From an uncultured Hyphomonas sp. (lineage in GTDB: Bacteria; Pseudomonadota; Alphaproteobacteria; Caulobacterales; Hyphomonadaceae): a DNA stretch of 64,000 bases. Both the position numbers and the translations under genes were made by a program. Below the pieces are notes generated by a model. That model had not been told where the DNA came from and made no database searches. It saw only the letters and a list, made by a program, of their open reading frames with translations. Positions 49,719 to 58,866 of this stretch are shown one piece after another; within the stretch, counting starts at the first letter, position 1, and every line of letters begins with the position of its first letter. The DNA lies in the NCBI RefSeq assembly GCF_963678875.1, contig NZ_OY787457.1, positions 124,001-188,000 on the forward strand, in the 5' to 3' direction.

Positions 49719-50798
49719 TCATTCGGCCGGGAGTTCCGTTTGTCCGGCCTGGCCGGGACCGGAATAATTCTTCGCGAACGGATAGGCCGACTTCCAGACT
49801 TCCTTGCCGTCTTCGTGTTCCACGAAATGGCAGCCGATCAGGGTCCGGACAAAGTCTGCCAGAACGAACCGGTCCGACTTCATGTACCAGTCGCCAAGGA
49901 CCGGGCGAACCGCATCGGTTGCCTCCTGCAGGCGGTAATGCGGGATGGTCGGGAAGATGTGATGGATGACGTGGAGGTTGCCGATATTGTGGGTCAGCCA
50001 GTTGAAGGGCCCATAGTTACGGTCAACCGTTGCCAGCGCGCCTTTGAGGCCTGACCAGTCACCGGAATCATAGACGGGCACTTCCGGCGCCACATGCTGC
50101 ATGTAGGTCACGAAGGTCAGCCAGGCGGCATAGATGAAATAAGGCGCGATGATGTATTTCAGCGCGAAGACCCAGCCGAACTGGACTCCCAGGAAAATGT
50201 AGAGCGCGAGGCAGGCGAGGTTCACGCCGAGGCTCGCATACCATGACCATTTGACGTGGGCCGCGTAGAGATCGCTGACGGGCAGGTAGTGGCTGCCATG
50301 GACCGGGTCATATGTGGTGAGGTTACGGAAGCCGAGCTTGTACATCGGCCAGCCGATCAGGACGAAGATGCCGGAGCGGAACAGCACCTTGCGGGAAAAC
50401 CAGTCCTGCTCGGCGCGGCAGGCGCGGAAGACTTCCTCTTCCTGAAGATGGCCGGTCTTCATGTGATGCATGGCGTGGCTGCGTTGCCAGCCGCGATACG
50501 GCACGAGGATTGGCCCGTGCGTGGCAAGGCCGACGATCGTGTTGACCAGCCGGGAGCGGGAAAAGGCGCCATGCCCGGCGTCGTGCCCGATCACGAAGAT
50601 CGACCAGAACAGCGTGCCCAGCAGGAAGATCAACGGTACTTCGACATACCACGCCGAAGTCTGTGCCAGCGCCCAGTAGCAGAGGACAATCAGCGCAATA
50701 TCGAAGAAGAGGTAGGCAAAGGACCGGGCCGTGTCCGGCCGGAAGCAGCGATCCGGAATCGCGTTTTTCAGGTCCTGCCGTGTAAAGGTCGGGTCCAA
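49719..50798 (-). CDS. Fatty acid desaturase (DesA/omega-type)
   Basis: An acyl-lipid desaturase with several membrane segments and three His boxes: HDAGH at 72-76, HAMHH at 108-112 and HVIHH near residue 295, which bind a diiron centre. It is of the delta-12/omega-3 type and would introduce a double bond in membrane lipids. The start is a TTG at 50798: GGAGG lies seven bases upstream, and no in-frame ATG precedes the conserved part. 359 residues. Convergent with selO; divergent from the CoA transferase gene with 116 bases between. Confidence 0.9.
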   Translation of the reverse strand: MDPTFTRQDLKNAIPDRCFRPDTARSFAYLFFDIALIVLCYWALAQTSAWYVEVPLIFLLGTLFWSIFVIGHDAGHGAFSRSRLVNTIVGLATHGPILVPYRGWQRSHAMHHMKTGHLQEEEVFRACRAEQDWFSRKVLFRSGIFVLIGWPMYKLGFRNLTTYDPVHGSHYLPVSDLYAAHVKWSWYASLGVNLACLALYIFLGVQFGWVFALKYIIAPYFIYAAWLTFVTYMQHVAPEVPVYDSGDWSGLKGALATVDRNYGPFNWLTHNIGNLHVIHHIFPTIPHYRLQEATDAVRPVLGDWYMKSDRFVLADFVRTLIGCHFVEHEDGKEVWKSAYPFAKNYSGPGQAGQTELPAE

Positions 50799-50914
50799 GG
50801 CGAAGCCTCCGTCAATCTCTGCAAGAAGACTTCAGTTTGCTTGACAGGTAATGAAGAGACCTTCCATCCCGATCCTGCAGAAAAAGCAGAATCCGACTGA
50901 AGCAAAGGTGAGAC

Positions 50915-52087
50915 ATGAGCATTGAGAAGGCATCCGGCCCGCTGGCTGGCGTCAAAGTCGTGGACATGAGTTCGGTCGTCCTCGGGCCGTTCGCGACCCT
51001 GATCTTCGGGGATCTCGGCGCGGACGTCGTGAAGATCGAAAGCGGGCAGGCGGGCAAGGGCGGCGACATGATGCGCTATGCGGGCAAGTCTCCGACAGGC
51101 GACCTCGGCCCGCTCTTCATGGCGCTCAATCGCAACAAGGCTTCGGTCCAGCTGGATGCCAAGACGGAGGAAGGCAAGGCGGCCCTGACGGCGCTGCTGA
51201 AGGATGCCGACGTGTTCTTCCACAATGTCCGCATGGCCGGCATGGGGCGCCTGGGTTTTGGCTATGAAGATGTGAAGGCGATCAAGCCTGACATTGTCTA
51301 TGTCCACTGCGCGGGTTTCGGCGAAGGCGGACCGTATGAGAAACGCCAAGCCTATGACGACTTGATCCAGGGCGCGTCAGGCTTTGCTGCGCTGAACGCC
51401 ATGCGGTCCGGCGGGGCACCGGAGTACGCGCCGTCTCTGGTGGCTGACAAGACAGTCGGCCTGTTTGCGGCCTATGCGACGCTGGCGGCGCTCTATCACC
51501 GGGAAAAGACCAGGCAGGGGCAGTTCGTGCAGATCCCCATGCTGGAAGCGTTCACCTTCTTCAACATGGTCGAAAACCTCTATGGCGAGACGTTCGTGCC
51601 GCCATCCTATGGCATGGCTTACACGCGCTCCATCAATCCCAACCGCAAGCCTTACCCGACGAAGGACGGCTATATCGGACTTGTGCCGTACTCCGACGCG
51701 CAATGGGCGCAGTTCTTCGAGATTGGCGGCATGCCCGGCGTGTTCGAGGATCCGCGCTTTGCGACCTATCAGGCCCGCACCGAACACACGACCGAACTCT
51801 ATGCCCTGATCGAACAGGTCGCCGCGACCAAGACGACAGGGGAATGGCTGGACCTGCTGGACGCCGCCAATATCCCGGCCATGCGCTACAACACGGTGGA
51901 GGATGTGCTGGAGGATCCGCACATGAAGGCGGTCGACTTCTTCGCGCAGCGCACCCATCCGGACGCGGGCACCTATCGCAGCATGCGCCATCCGGTGCGG
52001 TTCTCGGAGACACCGGCCTCGGTGCGCACAGATCCCCGGCGCCTTGGCGAGGATACTGAGACCGTGCTGCAGAGCCTCGGGCTTTGA
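50915..52087 (+). CDS. Class III CoA transferase (CaiB/BaiF family)
   Basis: A family III CoA transferase of 390 residues. The opening PLAGVKVVDMSSVVLGPFATLIFGDLGADVVKIE contains the conserved CoA-binding region and the active-site Asp is expected in the LNRNKASVQLDAKT/AYDDLIQGASG portion (DDLIQG around residue 148). C-terminal GEWLDLLDAANIPAMRYNTVEDVLEDPH is typical. Substrate could be an acyl or dicarboxyl acid. It has AGGTGAGAC before the ATG. EamA gene is convergent at 22 bases distance. Confidence 0.9.
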   Translation: MSIEKASGPLAGVKVVDMSSVVLGPFATLIFGDLGADVVKIESGQAGKGGDMMRYAGKSPTGDLGPLFMALNRNKASVQLDAKTEEGKAALTALLKDADVFFHNVRMAGMGRLGFGYEDVKAIKPDIVYVHCAGFGEGGPYEKRQAYDDLIQGASGFAALNAMRSGGAPEYAPSLVADKTVGLFAAYATLAALYHREKTRQGQFVQIPMLEAFTFFNMVENLYGETFVPPSYGMAYTRSINPNRKPYPTKDGYIGLVPYSDAQWAQFFEIGGMPGVFEDPRFATYQARTEHTTELYALIEQVAATKTTGEWLDLLDAANIPAMRYNTVEDVLEDPHMKAVDFFAQRTHPDAGTYRSMRHPVRFSETPASVRTDPRRLGEDTETVLQSLGL

Positions 52088-52109
52088 GAGGTAGCTTTAG
52101 GAGGCGGCT

Positions 52110-53045
52110 CTAGGCGGTCTTGTCCCCGCCGCCATGGCGGGCGAGCCAGACACCGGACAGGATGAGCGCGAAAGCGATCATGGCATGCCAGGTCTGGGTT
52201 TCTCCGAACAGGATGAAGCCGAGCACGGCGGCCATGACCGGGATGGAATAGCCCGTCAGGGACAGGAAGGTCGCCGAGGTCCGCGCAATCAGCAGCATGT
52301 AGAGTGCCTGCGCGATGGCGGACGGGACCACGCCGAGGCCGACGACCCCGGCCCAGTGTGTCCAGCCGGCATTCACGCTGGACGGGTCGACCATGAAGGC
52401 GAAGGGCCAGGTCACCACCGCCGCGACCGTTACAAAGCCGGTCGCAAAGCTGATCGACGGCATGGGCGGGGCTCCGCGGGCCAGCAGGCTGGAGAGGGCG
52501 TAGAAGACGGTCGCCCCGATCAGCATCAGTTGCGCGATCGTGCTGGCCGAATCGAGACTTCTGAGGGCGTCCGGCCCGAACAGGACCGCGACACCGGCAA
52601 ATCCGGTCACCACGCCGAGCGCGGAGCCGAGGGTCAGTTTCTCGTCCCGGAACAGGAGGTGCGCGCCAATCGCCACGAACAGGGGCACAGCGGCGGTATA
52701 GAGAGCGGCCAGGCTGGAATTGACGGTCTTCTGCGCCGTCGTGATCAGAAAGAAGGGGAAGGTGGAGCTGGTCAGGCCCATCAGGACAATGGTACGCCAG
52801 CGCGGGATGTCCCGCAGAGGGGGTAGGCGCTTGCCCATGGCGATCATGATGACCCACAGCACTGCGGCGCCGATGGTGAGCCGCCCGGCAAGCACCCACG
52901 CGGCAGGCAGGCCGGCATCCGGGTTTCCTTTGTCCACGGCGATGCGGGTCAGCTGGTAGGCGCCGGCCCACATCAGGCTGAGCAGGGTGAACAGGGCCCA
53001 GTCGCTGGGGGTGCGTTTGCCGCTCTGAACCGCCTGATTCTGCAT
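52110..53045 (-). CDS. EamA/DMT family transporter
   Basis: A drug/metabolite-type exporter with about ten transmembrane helices and two EamA repeats (first about residues 18-150, second about 165-300), 311 residues. LLSLMWAGAYQLTRIAVDKG is the first helix; YSIPVMAAVLGFILFGE near the end is the conserved last motif. The start at 53045 (MQNQAVQSGKRTPSDWALF) is chosen because GGAGGACAG precedes it; the frame continues upstream but without membrane character. Substrate unknown. It diverges from the gap gene across a 248-base gap. Confidence 0.88.
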   Translation of the reverse strand: MQNQAVQSGKRTPSDWALFTLLSLMWAGAYQLTRIAVDKGNPDAGLPAAWVLAGRLTIGAAVLWVIMIAMGKRLPPLRDIPRWRTIVLMGLTSSTFPFFLITTAQKTVNSSLAALYTAAVPLFVAIGAHLLFRDEKLTLGSALGVVTGFAGVAVLFGPDALRSLDSASTIAQLMLIGATVFYALSSLLARGAPPMPSISFATGFVTVAAVVTWPFAFMVDPSSVNAGWTHWAGVVGLGVVPSAIAQALYMLLIARTSATFLSLTGYSIPVMAAVLGFILFGETQTWHAMIAFALILSGVWLARHGGGDKTA

Positions 53046-53293
53046 TTTCCGCCTGTCCTCCAACCGGGAAGGCGCCCCGGCTGGCCCGGATAGGCGGGCA
53101 GGGCGGTGAAGTCCATGTAATTGTTGCACGAAACTTGCACACGAGCCGGGCAATCGCTCTCGTTCACCGTGAGCCGCGATCACAGAAGCGTTGGCGGCGC
53201 CCTGCCGCATCGTCTTCGGGTGGACGATTGGCCCACGGCGTCGTAAAGGGCGCCCAAAGTTTCCGGTTTTCATCCCCCAAGAGGAGAATCTCT

Positions 53294-54301
53294 ATGACCG
53301 TTCGCGTTGCAATCAATGGTTTTGGCCGCATCGGCCGCCTGGTCCTGCGCTCCATCATCGAAAACGACCGCAAGGACATCGAAGTTGCCGCGATCAACGA
53401 CCTTGGCCCGGTCGCCACCAACGCACACCTTCTACGCTTCGACTCCGTGCATGGCCGTTTCCCGGCCGACGTGCAGGTCGACGGCGACAAGATCGTCATC
53501 AATGGCAAGCCGATCCTCTGCACCGCCATCCGCGACCCGAAAGACCTGCCGCACCGCGAGCTGGACATCGATATCGCGATGGAATGTACCGGCATCTTCG
53601 CTGACAAGGAAAAGGCTTCCGCCCACCTCGCAGCGGGTGCTAAGCGCGTGCTGGTCTCCGCTCCGGCCACCAATGCCGACAAGACCATCGTGTTCGGTGT
53701 GAACCACGACCTGCTGACCAAGGAAGACCTCGTCGTCTCCAACGCATCGTGCACCACGAACTGCCTCTCGCCGGTCGCCAAGGTCCTGCATGACCTGGTC
53801 GGCATCGAGAAGGGCATGATGACCACGATCCACTCCTACACGAACGACCAGCCGTCGCTCGACCAGATGCACAAGGACCTCTATCGCGGCCGCGCAGCTG
53901 CCGTGTCGATGATCCCGACCTCCACCGGCGCCGCCAAGGCTGTCGGCCTGGTCCTGCCGGAACTGAACGGCAAGCTGGACGGCATCTCGGTCCGCGTGCC
54001 GACGCCGAACGTCTCTGTCGTCGACCTGAAATTCGTTTCCAAGAAGAAGACGACCCCGGAAGAGATCAATGCGGCCATCAAGGCGGCCGCCGATGGCCCG
54101 ATGAAGGGCGTCCTCGGCTACACTGACCAGCCGAACGTCTCCATCGACTTCGTGCACGATCCGCACTCCTCGATCTTCCACCTCGACCAGACCAAGGTGA
54201 TGGACGGCAATTTCTGCTCGATCCTGACCTGGTACGATAATGAGTGGGGCTTCTCGACCCGTATGGCGGACACCGCGCTCGCCATGGCGAAACTCATCTA
54301 A
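53294..54301 (+). CDS. gap: Glyceraldehyde-3-phosphate dehydrogenase, type I
   Basis: Oxidises glyceraldehyde-3-phosphate to 1,3-bisphosphoglycerate with NAD. Start MTVRVAINGFGRIGRLVLR (NAD-binding GxGxxG), catalytic Cys153 in SNASCTTNC, HSYTNDQ with catalytic His, and STGAAKAVG. 335 residues; AAGAGGAGAATC precedes the ATG at 53294. It leads a glycolytic run: pgk after 101 bases and the class I aldolase after a further 302. The upstream 248 bases hold two TTGCAC repeats 11 bases apart. Confidence 0.97.
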   Translation: MTVRVAINGFGRIGRLVLRSIIENDRKDIEVAAINDLGPVATNAHLLRFDSVHGRFPADVQVDGDKIVINGKPILCTAIRDPKDLPHRELDIDIAMECTGIFADKEKASAHLAAGAKRVLVSAPATNADKTIVFGVNHDLLTKEDLVVSNASCTTNCLSPVAKVLHDLVGIEKGMMTTIHSYTNDQPSLDQMHKDLYRGRAAAVSMIPTSTGAAKAVGLVLPELNGKLDGISVRVPTPNVSVVDLKFVSKKKTTPEEINAAIKAAADGPMKGVLGYTDQPNVSIDFVHDPHSSIFHLDQTKVMDGNFCSILTWYDNEWGFSTRMADTALAMAKLI

Positions 54302-54402
54302 GCCTGCCGCGGCAGACTGATTTCCTGCGGACCGGGCGCGTGCTGCGTGCCCGGTCCGATCATAATAAGGCCCAGAACAGGCAAGCAAACCGGAGACCCG
54401 AC

Positions 54403-55605
54403 ATGTCCTCTTTCCGCCGTATCGAAGATGCCGGAGACCTGACCGGCAAGACCGCCCTTGTCCGCGTCGATTTCAACGTTCCGATGGCGGACGGCAAGGT
54501 CACCGACGACACGCGTCTGCGCTCCGCGCTGCCGACCGTTGAGGCCTTGCGCGGGAATGGGGCGAAAGTCGTCCTGCTCGCACACTTCGGCCGCCCGAAA
54601 GGCCAAATCGTGCCGGAGATGAGCCTGAAGCCGATCGCGGCAGCCTTCGCAGACGTGCTGGATGCGCCGGTGCACTTCGCGGAAAATTGCGGCTTCGGCC
54701 CGAAGGCGAAGGCGTTCGTTACCAGCCGCGCGCCGCGCGATGTGATCCTGATGGAGAACACCCGCTTTGAAGCCGGCGAAGAGACGAACGACCCGGCGCT
54801 GGCAGAATCCATTGCCGCGCTCGGCGACCTGTTCGTGAACGATGCATTCTCTGCCGCCCACCGTGCCCATGCATCGACCGAAGGCGTGACCCATTTTATT
54901 CCGGCCTATGCCGGCAAGGCGATGGAGACCGAACTCGACGCGCTGGAAAAGGCGCTCGGCACGCCGCAGCGTCCGGTCGTGGCCGTGGTCGGCGGGGCGA
55001 AAGTCTCGACCAAGATCGACCTCCTGAAGAACCTCGTTTCCAAAGTGGACATGCTGGCCATCGGCGGCGGCATGGCGAACACGTTCCTGGCCGCCAAGGG
55101 CGTGGATGTCGGCAAGTCGCTTTGCGAGCATGACCTTGCCGAGACGGCGCTGACGATCATGAAGAACGCCGAGGAGTCCGGTTGCGAAATCCTGCTGCCG
55201 CTGGACGTTGCCGTCGCCACCGAGTTCAAGGCCCATGCCCCGGACCACCGGGTCTGCAAAGCCGACGAAGTGGCCGCGAGCGAGATGATCCTCGATGCCG
55301 GTCCGCACACGGTGACGGTTCTGTCCGAAGCCATGGACAAGGCCAAAACGCTGGTCTGGAACGGCCCGCTTGGCGCGTTCGAGCTGGAACCGTTCGACAC
55401 CGCCACGGTGGCCGCTGCCCGCGCTGCGGCAGAGCGCACCAAGGCCGGCAAGCTGATCGCCGTAGCCGGTGGCGGCGACACGGTTGCTGCGATGAACCAT
55501 GCTGGCGTTACAGCAGACCTCACCTTTGTTTCGACGGCAGGCGGCGCCTTCCTCGAATGGATGGAAGGCAAGCCGCTGCCGGGTGTGGAAGCGCTGAAAG
55601 CCTGA
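54403..55605 (+). CDS. pgk: Phosphoglycerate kinase
   Basis: Transfers a phosphate from 1,3-bisphosphoglycerate to ADP. ALVRVDFNVPM at the N-terminus, AHFGRPKG, NDAFSAAHRAHAS as substrate residues, and GGAKVSTKIDLLKNL plus GGGDTVAAMNHAG as the nucleotide part are all present. 400 residues, start ATG 54403 with CCGGAGA upstream; upstream in-frame starts run into the gap gene. A structured terminator follows, then the aldolase gene. Confidence 0.97.
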   Translation: MSSFRRIEDAGDLTGKTALVRVDFNVPMADGKVTDDTRLRSALPTVEALRGNGAKVVLLAHFGRPKGQIVPEMSLKPIAAAFADVLDAPVHFAENCGFGPKAKAFVTSRAPRDVILMENTRFEAGEETNDPALAESIAALGDLFVNDAFSAAHRAHASTEGVTHFIPAYAGKAMETELDALEKALGTPQRPVVAVVGGAKVSTKIDLLKNLVSKVDMLAIGGGMANTFLAAKGVDVGKSLCEHDLAETALTIMKNAEESGCEILLPLDVAVATEFKAHAPDHRVCKADEVAASEMILDAGPHTVTVLSEAMDKAKTLVWNGPLGAFELEPFDTATVAAARAAAERTKAGKLIAVAGGGDTVAAMNHAGVTADLTFVSTAGGAFLEWMEGKPLPGVEALKA

Positions 55606-55907
55606 CGCGCTCCGGTTAAACGCCCTGCCCAGGGGCTTGCGCCGTCGCAGGCCACCTGCGGCAAATCGCGCAGGTTTCCGGTTGGCGGGGCGTTTTTTGC
55701 AATTTTTTGCGTGGAACGGGAATCCAGTTTTGGGTCAGCCCCGTCACCAGTCGGCACCCCATTTCCCGGGGTGAACCGGCATTCGGTGGGAATTCAGTGC
55801 GAATCCGGGGTAAATCGACCGGAATCGCCGACGGTTGACGCACGCAACCGGCACGGTACTTGAACGCAAACTTTGCAAACAAGCACTGTTCACAGGATCC
55901 ATTCAGA
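55606..55907 (+). other. Intergenic region between pgk and aldolase
   Basis: A 302-base gap. Its first 90 bases form a branched terminator. The remainder is GC-rich with no credible gene; a possible promoter, TTGACG then TACTTG spaced 16, lies near 55837, in line with separate expression of the aldolase. Confidence 0.5.
55620..55698 (+). terminator. Branched terminator after pgk
   Basis: A 10-bp outer stem (ACGCCCTGCC at 55620-55629 with GGCGGGGCGT at 55684-55693, one T/G wobble) closes a loop that itself contains an 8-bp hairpin GTCGCAGG-cca-CCTGCGGC at 55644-55662. TTTTTT follows at once. The branched form is unusual for an intrinsic terminator. Confidence 0.6.
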
Positions 55908-56816
55908 ATGACGGTAGTTGAAATGGCAAACGAGACCATGACGAAGCAGGCAGCAGAGAAGGCGGGCTTCATTGCCGCGCTTGACCAGTCTGGCGGTTCC
56001 ACCCCGAAGGCGCTGCGCCTCTACGGCATTGAAGAAGACGCGTACTCGAACGATGAGGAAATGTTCGGCCTCATCCACGACATGCGGGCCCGCATCATCA
56101 AGTCACCAGCCTTCAATGGTGACAAGGTGATGGGCGCGATCCTCTTCGAGCGCACCATGGACGGTGAAATCGACGGCGTGCCGACAGCTGAATATCTCTG
56201 GAAAGAGCGCAGCGTCGTTCCGTTCCTGAAAGTCGACAAGGGCCTTGCCGACGAAGAAAGCGGCGTTCAGGTCATGAAGCCGATGCCGGATCTCGATGCC
56301 CTGCTGGAGCGCGCGGTCGCCAAAGGCATCTTCGGCACCAAGATGCGTTCAGTCATCAATGCTGCGAACGAGGAAGGCATCGCTGCCGTCGTCGCCCAGC
56401 AGTTCGACGTCGGCCGCCAGATCCTCGGCCACGGCCTGGTTCCGATCATCGAGCCGGAAGTCACGATCTCCATTTCCGACAAGGCTGCTGCAGAGGACAT
56501 CCTGCTCGCAGAAATCCTGAAGCAGCTGGACGCCCTCGGCCATGACAAGCAGGTCATGCTGAAGCTGACGCTGCCGGAGACGGCAAACCTCTACAAGCCG
56601 CTGGTCGACCATCCGCGCGTGATGCGCGTCGTGGCCCTGTCGGGCGGCTATTCGCGTGACGAGGCCAACAATCGCCTCGCGTCGAACACCGGCATGATCG
56701 CGTCCTTCTCGCGCGCCCTGACCGAAGGCCTTTCGGCCAAGCAGAGCGATGCAGACTTCGATGCCGCGCTCGCCGCGTCCATCGACAGCATCTACCAGGC
56801 CTCCAAAGCTGGCTGA
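55908..56816 (+). CDS. fda: Fructose-bisphosphate aldolase class I
   Basis: Splits fructose-1,6-bisphosphate through a Lys Schiff base. ALDQSGGSTPKALRLYGI near the N-terminus, FLKVDKGLADEESGVQVMKPMP, IIEPEV and VMLKLTLPE (the probable Schiff-base Lys) are present; the C-terminal Gly-rich loop is VALSGGYSRDEAN. 302 residues as counted from ATG 55908, in frame with other ATGs at 55923 and 55938 that could also be used; no strong ribosome-binding site decides. A short class I form, not the archaeal type. Third gene of the glycolytic run, followed by its own terminator. Confidence 0.93.
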   Translation: MTVVEMANETMTKQAAEKAGFIAALDQSGGSTPKALRLYGIEEDAYSNDEEMFGLIHDMRARIIKSPAFNGDKVMGAILFERTMDGEIDGVPTAEYLWKERSVVPFLKVDKGLADEESGVQVMKPMPDLDALLERAVAKGIFGTKMRSVINAANEEGIAAVVAQQFDVGRQILGHGLVPIIEPEVTISISDKAAAEDILLAEILKQLDALGHDKQVMLKLTLPETANLYKPLVDHPRVMRVVALSGGYSRDEANNRLASNTGMIASFSRALTEGLSAKQSDADFDAALAASIDSIYQASKAG

Positions 56817-56854
56817 TTGCCGGGCGGAACGTCCTGATCAACACAATAACCAGA

Positions 56855-56885
56855 ATGCCCGCCAGGTCCCTGGCGGGCATTTTTT
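56855..56885 (+). terminator. Terminator of fda
   Basis: A perfect 12-bp stem ATGCCCGCCAGG/CCTGGCGGGCAT with a 2-base loop, followed by TTTTT: a classical strong terminator 38 bases after the fda stop. It also faces the convergent DUF2798 gene. Confidence 0.95.
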
Positions 56886-56922
56886 GTTCGTGTTTCCCGT
56901 AATCGCTTGTTTCGCCGGTCGA

Positions 56923-57192
56923 TCAGCGCGGCGCCGGTTGTGCGGCCTGTTTCTGGACGGGCGTCTCGACGAGGCGTCCGGTCAACGCACGCACGGCCGG
57001 GGCGACAATCATGATCACCGGCAAGGCGATGGAAAAGGCGTAAGCCCAAGCGTGCATCCAGAGTGCGATGAAATCCGGCGGCAGGCCGATATTGATCGCC
57101 GTGATGGCCCCGGACATCAGGAAGCTCATGAACAGGGCCATGAGCGCGCTGAATACGGTCTGATAGGCGCGGGCAGGCAGTTTGCGCGACAT
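56923..57192 (-). CDS. DUF2798 family membrane protein
   Basis: An 89-residue inner-membrane protein with two hydrophobic segments (about residues 10-33 and 44-66). FLMSGAITAINIGLPPDFIALWMHAWAYAFSIALPVIMIVAPAVR matches DUF2798, a family of unknown function with two TM helices. The start ATG at 57192 is the only one. Divergent from thiE with 68 bases between. The last residues (VETPVQKQAAQPAPR) are disordered. Confidence 0.88.
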   Translation of the reverse strand: MSRKLPARAYQTVFSALMALFMSFLMSGAITAINIGLPPDFIALWMHAWAYAFSIALPVIMIVAPAVRALTGRLVETPVQKQAAQPAPR

Positions 57193-57260
57193 GGTATCTG
57201 ATTCCCGTTACGGCGCGCCGTGATTGACTTCGCGCCCGCTGCGCCGCAGATGCCGCGGCA

Positions 57261-57932
57261 ATGACTGACAATATTCCGCCCCGGCCCCGCACACGGCTCT
57301 ACCTGATCACACCTCCGCAGATTGCGGATGTGGAAGGCTTCGCTGCGATTCTCGAAACCGCGCTGTCGGCAGGTGATGTGGCGTGCCTGCAGCTGCGTCT
57401 CAAGGGCGCTGATGGCATGACAGATATGCAGGCGACGCGGGAAGTGAGTGCCGCAGTCACCGAAATGGCGCAGGCCTATGGCGCGGCCGTCCTGATCAAT
57501 GACAGCCCCCAGCTGGCTGTCGAGCTAGGCGCAGATGGCGTCCATGTCGGCTGGGATGACATGCCGGTGAAAGAGGCCCGCGCGATTGTCGGCAAGGACA
57601 TGATCATCGGGGCGACCGCCAAGAATTCCCGCCATGTTGCGATGCAGGCAGGGGAGGCGGGGGCCGACTATGTCGCCTTCGGCGCTTTCTATCCCACCGC
57701 CACCAAGGCGGGCACGGTGCCGGCGAGCCCTGAACTGCTGGAGATCTGGCAGGAAAGCATGGAAATCCCGTGCGTCGCCATCGGCGGCATTACGGTGGAG
57801 AATGCTGCGCCGCTGGTGACGGCTGGCGCCGATTTCATCGCCGTCTCGGCAGGTGTCTGGGATCATCCGGAGGGGGCACCCGCGGCGGTCGCCGCCTTCA
57901 ATGCGCTGCTGGCTTCCTTGGCAGCGGATTAA
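57261..57932 (+). CDS. thiE: Thiamine phosphate synthase
   Basis: ThiE joins HMP-pyrophosphate and thiazole phosphate in the synthesis of thiamine phosphate. TIM-barrel features: VACLQLRLKG, AVLINDSPQLAVELGADGVHVG, GATAKNSRHV, DYVAFGAFYPTATKAG, IPCVAIGGITVENAAPLVTAGADFIAV. Residues SxxT and Arg-Lys near the pyrophosphate site are conserved. 223 residues. The gene is alone here; no thiamine (TPP) riboswitch was seen in the 68-base leader, which is too short for one. Possibly TenI-like, but the substrate strand is of ThiE type. Confidence 0.87.
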   Translation: MTDNIPPRPRTRLYLITPPQIADVEGFAAILETALSAGDVACLQLRLKGADGMTDMQATREVSAAVTEMAQAYGAAVLINDSPQLAVELGADGVHVGWDDMPVKEARAIVGKDMIIGATAKNSRHVAMQAGEAGADYVAFGAFYPTATKAGTVPASPELLEIWQESMEIPCVAIGGITVENAAPLVTAGADFIAVSAGVWDHPEGAPAAVAAFNALLASLAAD

Positions 57933-58014
57933 CACTCCGGCGCCTTGACCCCTTGCCGACAAAGGCTTACGCCGCCCGCTCTTCCGCAAGAATTGCGACC
58001 GGACGCTGTTTCAC

Positions 58015-58836
58015 ATGTCAAAGCCTTCTCCCGTTGGATCCGTAATGATCGCTGCCGCCCGCGCTGCCGGGCGTTCGCTGGCGCGTGATTTTGGTGAAGT
58101 CGAAAACCTGCAGGTCTCCAAGAAAGGCCCGGCAGACTTCGTTTCCAACGCGGACCATCGCGCTGAAGAGATCATCTTCACCCACCTCTCCAAAGCCCGC
58201 CCCGGCTATGGTTTCGTGATGGAGGAGCGCGGCATTGTCGAAGGTACGGACAAGTCCAACCGTTTTATTGTCGACCCGCTGGACGGCACGCTGAACTTCT
58301 TGCACGGACAGCCGCATTTCGCCGTGTCCATCGCGCTGGAACGCGACGGCGAGCTGCTGACGGGCGTCATTTTCGATGTCGCCAAGAACGAGATCTTCTG
58401 GGCCGAAACCGGTCGCGGCGCCTGGCTCGACAATCGCAAGCTGCGCGTGGCTGCCCGCCGCGACCTGCATGAATCCGTCATCGCCACCGGCACGCCGTGG
58501 CACGGCAAGTCCGAAGACAGCCACGTCACCTTCGCGCGCGAAGTGGCAGCGATGACGCCGGCCACGGCCGGGATCCGCCGCAACGGCTCTGCCGCGCTGG
58601 ACCTCGCCTGGACCGCCGCTGGCCGCTTCGATGGCTTCTGGGAGCGCAACCTCCAACCCTGGGACATCGCAGCCGGCATCGTGCTGGTCCGCGAAGCGGG
58701 CGGCGTGATCAGCGAGATTGATGGCGGCGACGTGCTGCAGACAGGTTCGATCCTGGCGGCCAACAGCGACCTGCATCCGAAGCTGGAAAAGCAGATCCGT
58801 CACGCGGCGTCCTTCGGCAAGGCCGCATCCGTCTGA
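58015..58836 (+). CDS. suhB: Inositol monophosphatase family protein
   Basis: A Mg-dependent phosphatase, Li-sensitive family. The metal site is VMEERG, DPLDGTLNFLHG and WDIAAGIVLVREAGG; VSNADHRAEE supplies the first part. 273 residues. It would hydrolyse inositol-1-phosphate or act, as SuhB in other bacteria, on rRNA transcription antitermination. Start ATG 58015 without clear ribosome-binding site. It resembles the cysQ protein at 35.6-36.4 kb in fold but is separate. Confidence 0.9.
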   Translation: MSKPSPVGSVMIAAARAAGRSLARDFGEVENLQVSKKGPADFVSNADHRAEEIIFTHLSKARPGYGFVMEERGIVEGTDKSNRFIVDPLDGTLNFLHGQPHFAVSIALERDGELLTGVIFDVAKNEIFWAETGRGAWLDNRKLRVAARRDLHESVIATGTPWHGKSEDSHVTFAREVAAMTPATAGIRRNGSAALDLAWTAAGRFDGFWERNLQPWDIAAGIVLVREAGGVISEIDGGDVLQTGSILAANSDLHPKLEKQIRHAASFGKAASV

Positions 58837-58866
58837 GCGCTTCTGCCGGAGGGTAACTCCAGAATT

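Noticed and set aside
53124..53140. Two TTGCAC repeats 11 bases apart before gap
   Set aside because: Only two copies of a 6-mer; could be chance, no dyad symmetry and no known factor with this site.
57193..57260. TPP riboswitch before thiE
   Set aside because: The 68-base leader is too short and has none of the conserved THI-box sequences.
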